A stretch of DNA of 11,510 nt from Bacteroidaceae bacterium (GTDB taxonomy: Bacteria > Bacteroidota > Bacteroidia > Bacteroidales > Bacteroidaceae). How positions within the stretch are numbered: the stretch's first letter is position 1; every line of letters begins with the position of its first letter. The notes under the pieces were generated by a model. The model had not been told where the DNA came from. It was given only the letters and a program-made list of their open reading frames with translations, and made no database searches. The stretch lies in the NCBI GenBank assembly GCA_016302435.1, contig JAEDNQ010000068.1, forward strand, positions 1-11,510. The letters are read 5' to 3'. Positions 7,118 through 11,510 of this stretch are shown here, in pieces. The position numbers and the translations under genes are program-made.

Positions 7118-7183
7118 AGGTGGGTTCTATTAATTCCCACCGAAAAAAGACAATCTGACAAAGCGAATTAATAGAACCCACCT
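7118..7183 (+). terminator. Perfect 19-bp inverted repeat closing the operon
   Basis: Arms 7118-7136 and 7165-7183 are exact reverse complements, with a 28-nt loop. The left arm starts at the first base after the permease stop codon. There is no T-run after it, so this is not a textbook intrinsic terminator, though the stem is long and followed by a new promoter at 7230. GGTGGG (7119-7124) can alternatively pair with CCCACC at 7136-7141, giving a competing short hairpin with an 11-nt loop. It could be a transcript-end structure protecting against decay, a bidirectional terminator, or a dispersed palindromic element. Confidence 0.6.
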
Positions 7184-7229
7184 GAAAAGAGTCATCAGCG
7201 TCCCAAAACGGCTGTTTCCGCCTTTATAT

Positions 7230-7261
7230 TTTGGGTAAATGAAGAAAATGCTGTAACTTTG
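7230..7261 (+). promoter_or_regulatory. Consensus Bacteroidetes promoter for the S41-like lipoprotein gene
   Basis: TTTG (7230-7233) and TAACTTTG (7254-7261) are separated by 20 bp, matching the Bacteroidetes primary sigma factor pattern of a -33 TTTG and a -7 TAnnTTTG at 19-21 bp. Transcription would start near 7266, about 95 nt before the ATG at 7363. It is the clearest promoter in the window and marks a new transcription unit after the inverted repeat. Confidence 0.75.
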
Positions 7262-7362
7262 TCGCACAAAAGCAGAAGCGCACACCTGCTCGTCAATGCC
7301 ATCCTGCTTGCTTCAGTATTATAAGAATAAAGCTCCCCCCAAAAAACTCCCCACACATACAG

Positions 7363-8739
7363 ATGAAGACATTTATCCATACCCTCCTCTGCTCATGCCT
7401 CTGTGTAGCATTGTTCTCATGCGCCGAAGACCGCACTTACGAATATGAGGAAAAGACACAGCACAACCACTGGATGCTCGATGTCATGCGAGACAAATAT
7501 CTCTGGGCTGAAGCCCTCGCCGACTATGAGCCTTCGTGGAAGGACTTCTTCTCCCAGCCTTCAGACTTCATGAGCGCTCTTGCCAAAAAGGGCGATAATG
7601 ACAAGTGGTCGTACGTGGAGGTAGACACCATAGAGGCCGACTCCCACCAACGTGGCTATTACAGCCATCTCGACTCCTACGGCTTTGACTTCGTTCTCAT
7701 CAACGACCCCACGGGCATGACCACACGCTCTGTAGCCCGAGTCCTGACGGTTTATCCCGACAGCCCGGCAGAGAGAGCAGGACTGCGACGTGGTGACTTC
7801 ATCTGCTCTTTCGATGGCTACAAACTCTCCACCAAGAACATATCAAAGCTCACCAAGGGGGAAGAGAGAAAACTCGAACTGCGCACATTGGCCATCGAAC
7901 CCATAGAGGGTTCCCTCGTCTGGACCGATACGGTGACACTCACCCTTCCCCAGTCGGAGAAGGTGGAGGACGTGGCATTCCCCGCACATGTCGTTGTGGG
8001 CGTGGAGGGAGTCAAGGTAGGCTACCTCATGTGCACTCGCCTTGTTGAGGGCAACGCAGAGGCTGATTCCGCTGACAAGAGCTACAGAAACGCTCTTGAC
8101 CAGATAATGTCGAGCATGAAAAACAGCCAAGTAGAAGAACTTGTGCTCGACCTCCGTCTGTGCAACTATGGTGACCTCTCCATGGTGCAGCGCCTTGGCA
8201 GCAGCATCGTCCCACGCTCGTTGCTCGGACAGACCATGCTTCAAACCCAGTGGAACGAGAAGAACAAGGCCAGCAACATCATTGTTCCTTACGACGCATC
8301 GGCCGTCAACCTGTCTCTTGACCGCATCCTTGTCCTCACCAGTGCCCATACTTGCGGTGCTGCCGAATGGCTCATTCAGGCACTGCGCCATGATATGGGC
8401 GAGGAAAATGTCATCACCATTGGTGCAGCCACACCTGGGCAAAATGTCATGACAGCTCCCTTGTCCACCATGTACCATGTCACTCCTTATCCATCTGTGG
8501 CATTCGTTTGCCTCAGCGACGGCACACACGACTACGGTTCCATCCTGCCAGATGAGCCTGTCGATGAACTCTCTTTCCTTGACCTTGGTCAGTATGGGTC
8601 AGTGGATGAACCTCTCTTCCGTGCTGCCATAGAACGAATTTTCTATGTCGAGGAAGAAGTGGAAGACGGTGATGCCGACGATGCGGAAGGAGATGATGCC
8701 GACGATGCGGAAGGAGATGAAGCTGGCGATGCAGAATAG
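7363..8739 (+). CDS. PDZ/S41 (C-terminal processing protease family) lipoprotein, probably catalytically inactive
   Basis: This 458-residue protein begins with a lipoprotein signal peptide ending in ALFSC, with C20 as the lipidated residue, so it should be anchored in the envelope. Residues about 120-170 form a PDZ domain (ARVLTVYPDSPAERAGLRRG at 125-144). Residues about 215-425 match the S41 peptidase fold. In active S41 proteins the nucleophile lies in T-x-S-A-S-E and the general base in a GK motif about 28 residues later. Here the same blocks read TCGAAE (330-335) and ATPGQN (356-361), so Ser is Gly at 332 and Lys is Gln at 360. The usual DLRxNxGG block is also altered (LDLRLCNYGD). It is therefore predicted to bind peptides without cleaving them. 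The tail (about 429-458) is highly acidic and made of DADDAEGD repeats. It has its own promoter and lies between the permease operon and clpB. The family call is firm; the role is unknown. Confidence 0.85.
   Translation: MKTFIHTLLCSCLCVALFSCAEDRTYEYEEKTQHNHWMLDVMRDKYLWAEALADYEPSWKDFFSQPSDFMSALAKKGDNDKWSYVEVDTIEADSHQRGYYSHLDSYGFDFVLINDPTGMTTRSVARVLTVYPDSPAERAGLRRGDFICSFDGYKLSTKNISKLTKGEERKLELRTLAIEPIEGSLVWTDTVTLTLPQSEKVEDVAFPAHVVVGVEGVKVGYLMCTRLVEGNAEADSADKSYRNALDQIMSSMKNSQVEELVLDLRLCNYGDLSMVQRLGSSIVPRSLLGQTMLQTQWNEKNKASNIIVPYDASAVNLSLDRILVLTSAHTCGAAEWLIQALRHDMGEENVITIGAATPGQNVMTAPLSTMYHVTPYPSVAFVCLSDGTHDYGSILPDEPVDELSFLDLGQYGSVDEPLFRAAIERIFYVEEEVEDGDADDAEGDDADDAEGDEAGDAE
8671..8739 (+). repeat. 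24-bp in-frame tandem repeat encoding an acidic tail
   Basis: Two identical 24-bp units (8671-8694 and 8695-8718) are followed by a diverged partial third that runs to the stop codon. Each unit encodes DADDAEGD. Because the unit is a multiple of three, copy-number changes would lengthen or shorten the acidic tail without breaking the frame. The Asp/Glu-rich tail could bind divalent cations such as calcium, but no complete EF-hand is visible. Confidence 0.85.
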
Positions 8740-8789
8740 CATTCAACCCCGTGTATGAAATATTAGCATGAAAGAACAGAATGGACTGG

Positions 8790-8808
8790 ACAATTTAACA
8801 TGAATTGT
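8790..8808. promoter_or_regulatory. Inverted repeat upstream of clpB
   Basis: ACAATT (8790-8795) and AATTGT (8803-8808) form 6-bp arms around a 7-bp spacer, 51 bp after the lipoprotein stop codon and about 140 bp before the clpB start. The size and symmetry fit a dimeric regulator site. It could also be a weak terminator of the upstream gene, since TTTCCC follows. I found no clean TTTG/TAnnTTTG pair for clpB, and no sequence I can identify as a CIRCE element. Confidence 0.3.
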
Positions 8809-8948
8809 TTCCCGTTTAGTGTCAAAATGGCAGTTAACTTGCTGATGGAACGACTGTTGTATATTGTTGTAACCGAAAACTGAACCGTCTGGGACACGTG
8901 AGAAACCACTTCGTCCCTTACGACTTAACCACTAAAACTATCAACAAT

Positions 8949-11039
8949 ATGAACTACAACAATCAGAATCCAAATGGCCAGCAACCTACTGGCAAGGAGG
9001 TTCTTGAAAAATATGCAACGAACCTCGTGGAGCGTGCTAAGAATGGTAAGCTCGACCCCGTCATCGGACGAGACGAGGAGATAAGACGAATACTCCAGAT
9101 ACTTAGCCGCCGCACAAAGAACAACCCAATACTTATCGGAGAGCCCGGTACAGGCAAGACAGCCATCGTAGAAGGACTGGCAGGCCGAATAGTGAGAGGC
9201 GATGTGCCCGAAAACCTCAAGGACAAACAGCTATACTCGCTTGATATGGGTGCCCTCATAGCAGGTGCTAAGTATCAAGGCGAGTTCGAGGAGAGACTGA
9301 AGGCCGTTGTCAAGGCTGTTGTCGAGAGCGATGGACAGATCATCCTCTTCATCGATGAAATCCACACCCTCGTCGGCGCAGGTCAGACCAGCGGAGCTAT
9401 GGATGCAGCCAACATCCTCAAGCCAGCTCTGGCGCGAGGTGAACTCCGTTCTATAGGTGCCACCACCCTCGATGAGTATCAGAAGTACTTTGAGAAAGAC
9501 AAAGCCCTTGAACGACGCTTCCAGACCGTCATGGTAGACGAGCCAGACGTGCAGGCTTCCATCTCCATCCTTCGCGGACTGAAGGAACGATATGAAAACC
9601 ACCACAAGGTGCGCATCAAGGACGAAGCCATCATAGCAGCCGTCGAACTCAGCAACCGTTACATCACTGACCGCTTCCTCCCCGACAAAGCCATAGACCT
9701 CATGGACGAAGCTGCAGCCAAGCTCAGGATGGAGCGAGACTCAGTGCCAGAAGAGCTCGACGAACTCTCACGCCGCCTCAAGCAGTTAGAGATAGAGCGC
9801 GAAGCCATAAAGCGTGAAGGCGACAAGGACAAGCTCGCCGAACTCAACAAGATCATCGACACGCTCAAGGCCGACGAGAAGCGGCAGACAGAGAAGTGGG
9901 AAAGCGAGAAAGCACTCCTCAACCAGATTCAGAGCGACAAGCAGCAGATGGAACAGCTCAAATATGAGGCCGACCGTGCTGAGCGCGAGGGCAACTACGG
10001 CCGAGTGGCAGAGATACGCTACGGCAAGCTCCAGCACCTCGAAGAAGACATCAAGGCCGTGCAGGCTCGCCTCTCTGCCACACAGGGCGGTGCCGCCATG
10101 GTCAAGGAAGAGGTGGAAAGCGAAGACATAGCCGATGTGGTGAGCAGGTGGACAGGCATACCTGTCAGCAAGATGCAGACATCTGAGCGCACCAAACTCG
10201 TCCATCTCGAAGAAGAGCTCCACAAGCGTGTCATAGGTCAGGATGAGGCCATAGCAGCCGTGAGCGACGCCGTCAGACGCAGCCGAGCAGGACTGCAAGA
10301 CCCCAAGCGCCCTATCGGCAGCTTCATCTTCCTCGGCACAACAGGTGTGGGCAAGACCGAACTTGCCAAGGCTCTGGCAGACTATCTCTTTGACGATGAG
10401 AGCATGATGACACGTATCGACATGAGCGAATACCAGGAGAAGTTCAGCGTGACCCGTCTCATTGGTGCCCCTCCAGGATATGTCGGATATGAAGAGGGAG
10501 GCCAGCTCACAGAGGCCGTCCGCCGCAAGCCATATTCCGTAGTGCTCTTCGACGAGATAGAGAAGGCTCATCCCGATGTGTTCAACACCCTTCTTCAGGT
10601 CCTCGACGACGGACGTCTGACGGACAATAAGGGCAGGGTGGTCAACTTCAAGAACACCATCATCATCATGACCAGCAACGCCAAGCGCGAGCAGCTGCGC
10701 ACCATTTTCCGACCCGAGTTCCTCAACCGAGTGGATGACATCATCACCTTCACTCCTCTTGCCGAGTCAGAGATCAAGCAGATTGTCCGCCTCCAGGTCG
10801 ACAGAGTCATCAAGATGGTAAGTGCCAACGGCATAGACATGGAAGTGACCGATGCAGCCCTCGACGTGATAGCCCATGCTGGCTACGACCCACAGTTCGG
10901 TGCACGTCCTGTCAAGCGCGCCATCCAGGACAAGCTTCTCAACGCTCTCAGCAAGCGTATCATCAGTGGTGAGATTGTACACGACAAGAAGGTACGCGTC
11001 CTCGCCAACGGTGATGAGCTGACCTTTGAACAGCCGTAA
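8949..11039 (+). CDS. clpB: ClpB-type AAA+ disaggregase lacking the N-terminal domain
   Basis: ClpB is an ATP-driven hexameric unfoldase that rescues aggregated proteins with DnaK. I prefer the ATG at 8949 (696 residues) over the in-frame GTG at 8898, because it follows an A/T-rich leader and the extra 17 residues look unrelated to the family. Numbered from 8949: first Walker A GEPGTGKT 64-71, first Walker B with D136/E137, arginine fingers R189/R190, coiled-coil M-domain about 262-380, second Walker A GTTGVGKT 463-470, second Walker B D535/E536, sensor-1 N577, RPEFLNR 588-594 and sensor-2 GARPVKR 651-657. The roughly 150-residue N domain of usual ClpB (about 860 residues) is missing. It is replaced by MNYNNQNPNGQQPTG before the normal linker KYATNL. 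After sensor-1 N577 only ten residues precede RPEFLNR, against roughly 37 in Bacteroides ClpB. Catalytic motifs are otherwise intact and the M-domain keeps the protein in the ClpB rather than ClpA/ClpC class. A strong terminator lies downstream. Confidence 0.9.
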   Translation: MNYNNQNPNGQQPTGKEVLEKYATNLVERAKNGKLDPVIGRDEEIRRILQILSRRTKNNPILIGEPGTGKTAIVEGLAGRIVRGDVPENLKDKQLYSLDMGALIAGAKYQGEFEERLKAVVKAVVESDGQIILFIDEIHTLVGAGQTSGAMDAANILKPALARGELRSIGATTLDEYQKYFEKDKALERRFQTVMVDEPDVQASISILRGLKERYENHHKVRIKDEAIIAAVELSNRYITDRFLPDKAIDLMDEAAAKLRMERDSVPEELDELSRRLKQLEIEREAIKREGDKDKLAELNKIIDTLKADEKRQTEKWESEKALLNQIQSDKQQMEQLKYEADRAEREGNYGRVAEIRYGKLQHLEEDIKAVQARLSATQGGAAMVKEEVESEDIADVVSRWTGIPVSKMQTSERTKLVHLEEELHKRVIGQDEAIAAVSDAVRRSRAGLQDPKRPIGSFIFLGTTGVGKTELAKALADYLFDDESMMTRIDMSEYQEKFSVTRLIGAPPGYVGYEEGGQLTEAVRRKPYSVVLFDEIEKAHPDVFNTLLQVLDDGRLTDNKGRVVNFKNTIIIMTSNAKREQLRTIFRPEFLNRVDDIITFTPLAESEIKQIVRLQVDRVIKMVSANGIDMEVTDAALDVIAHAGYDPQFGARPVKRAIQDKLLNALSKRIISGEIVHDKKVRVLANGDELTFEQP
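10677..10712 (+). other. Shortened segment after sensor-1 in the second AAA+ domain of ClpB
   Basis: Codons 577-588 run from the sensor-1 Asn straight through AKREQLRTIF to the Arg of RPEFLNR. By my recollection, Bacteroides and E. coli ClpB carry a longer segment here, starting LGS and including a helix. The frame is intact on both sides and the flanking sequence is highly conserved, so this looks like a clean in-frame deletion of about 27 codons relative to Bacteroides rather than a frameshift. Confidence 0.65.
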
Positions 11040-11135
11040 CGGCTATAGCGGACGAGTCGAGCAACATCGACATGCCTGCCTGAAAGAAAGATAAAGTGAA
11101 TAGATTATATAATGTAACGATTAGATTGATTGATG

Positions 11136-11182
11136 AAATCGCCATGCGCAAGTGTTCGTGAGAGTGCTGCGCATGGCGATTT
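11136..11182 (+). terminator. Hairpin terminator after clpB
   Basis: AAATCGCCATGCGCA (11136-11150) and its exact reverse complement (11168-11182) form a 15-bp GC-rich stem with a 17-nt loop. The A-run before the stem and TTTGTTGTTT after it fit a Rho-independent terminator that could work in both directions. It lies about 97 nt after the clpB stop codon. Confidence 0.75.
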
Positions 11183-11317
11183 GTTGTTTCTCAGTGGTGG
11201 CTGTGAATTGTATGCTCTGTCCCTGAGCGGTGTGATTTTGTGTTCCTTTTTTTCAAAAATAGCTTGTTTTAGTAGTTAAAATATATTAAACCAGTTATAT
11301 TGTATGTCTTTATTTTA

Positions 11318-11325
11318 TAACTTTG
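11318..11325 (+). promoter_or_regulatory. Upstream TAACTTTG element before the last gene
   Basis: Exact match to the Bacteroidetes -7 consensus, about 130 bp before the start codon at 11458, a leader length similar to that of the first gene. No TTTG lies at 19-21 bp upstream, so its strength is uncertain. Confidence 0.4.
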
Positions 11326-11417
11326 TGATGCATCTGTGATACTGATAGGAATACTAACTTTTCACGAAGCCAATCTTTAATGTAAAACATGTCAGCATCA
11401 TGGTGGCAAAATTTTTA

Positions 11418-11450
11418 TTTATACCACTAACCTCTTTAAAACTAACTTTG
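11418..11450 (+). promoter_or_regulatory. Start-proximal promoter-like element, possibly giving a leaderless mRNA
   Basis: TTTA (11418-11421, one mismatch to TTTG) and TAACTTTG (11443-11450) are 21 bp apart. The -7 element ends only 7 bp before the ATG at 11458, so transcription from it would begin at or very near the start codon. Confidence 0.4.
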
Positions 11451-11457
11451 TTTTTAT

Positions 11458-11510
11458 ATGAGACATTATTTACTCATCCCCATGTGCGCATTAGCTACAT
11501 GTGCCTATGC
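11458..11510 (+). CDS. Start of an exported protein, cut by the window edge
   Basis: The frame opens MRHYLLIPMCALATCAYA and is still open at the last base. A basic start, a hydrophobic stretch and a final A-Y-A fit a Sec signal peptide cleaved by signal peptidase I. Thr before the Cys makes a lipoprotein less likely. Promoter-like elements lie upstream and no Shine-Dalgarno sequence is seen, as elsewhere in the window. The mature protein is outside the window, so its function cannot be given. Confidence 0.55.
   Translation, partial: MRHYLLIPMCALATCAY

Larger units (their letters stand above)
11040..11457. other. Gene-free region between clpB and the last gene
   Basis: This 418-bp stretch holds the clpB terminator and then A/T-rich sequence with two TAACTTTG promoter-like elements. 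The only short open frame on the + strand that I noted is a 13-codon one (11389-11430, MSASWWQNFYLYH), which is too short to support as a gene. I see no tRNA or recognisable RNA family. Confidence 0.6.

Noticed and set aside
8898..8948. GTG start at 8898 for ClpB
   Set aside because: The 17 added residues do not resemble the family, and the ATG at 8949 has a typical A/T-rich upstream context. The GTG cannot be fully excluded.
9786..10571. Minus-strand open frame of 261 codons inside clpB
   Set aside because: It lies entirely opposite the strongly conserved ClpB coding frame and shows only the composition expected of an antisense shadow.
11389..11430. 13-codon frame with two adjacent Trp codons, considered as a leader peptide
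   Set aside because: No attenuator hairpins follow it and the downstream gene is not recognisable as amino-acid related.

Overview
The window looks like chromosomal DNA of a Bacteroidales bacterium, most likely of the Prevotella/Bacteroides group. The signs are several copies of the Bacteroidetes housekeeping -7 element TAnnTTTG (here always TAACTTTG), A/T-rich leaders without Shine-Dalgarno sequences, a Bacteroidetes-style lipoprotein signal peptide, and protein sequences that follow the Bacteroides versions of SpoIID/LytB, AmpG-like permeases and ClpB. The genus is an inference. No rRNA, tRNA, transposase or CRISPR array was seen. All supported genes lie on the + strand.

Layout. Bases 1-434 hold no gene. 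They carry a 31-bp tandem repeat with terminator-like hairpins (46-169), then two outward-facing TAACTTTG elements (224-231 on -, 285-292 on +). Next comes a probable operon of four genes: a three-part glycosyltransferase/HIT-like fusion (435-2954), a SpoIID/LytB-type glycan lyase without a signal peptide (3122-4324), and two tandem AmpG-like major facilitator permeases (4387-5688 and 5831-7117). A 26-bp tandem repeat separates the two permease genes. The operon ends in a perfect 19-bp inverted repeat (7118-7183). A well-formed promoter (7230-7261) then drives a lipoprotein of the PDZ/S41 protease family (7363-8739), in which the catalytic serine and lysine positions appear to be replaced. ClpB follows (8949-11039). 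It lacks the N-terminal substrate-binding domain and is short by about 27 residues in its second AAA+ domain. A strong hairpin terminator (11136-11182) closes it. The window ends in a gene-free stretch with two promoter-like elements and the first 18 codons of an exported protein (11458 onward).

How the genes may work together. AmpG-family permeases import anhydro-muropeptides or muro-sugars, SpoIID-family proteins cleave peptide-free glycan strands, and HIT-like proteins of the GDP-sugar phosphorylase type act on nucleotide-linked sugars. Together with glycosyltransferase domains this suggests a cell-wall sugar salvage or remodelling module that is probably largely cytoplasmic. The clustering and domain assignments are read from the sequence; the pathway is inference. 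The S41-like lipoprotein and ClpB are probably separate transcription units, involved in envelope binding or scaffolding and in protein disaggregation respectively.
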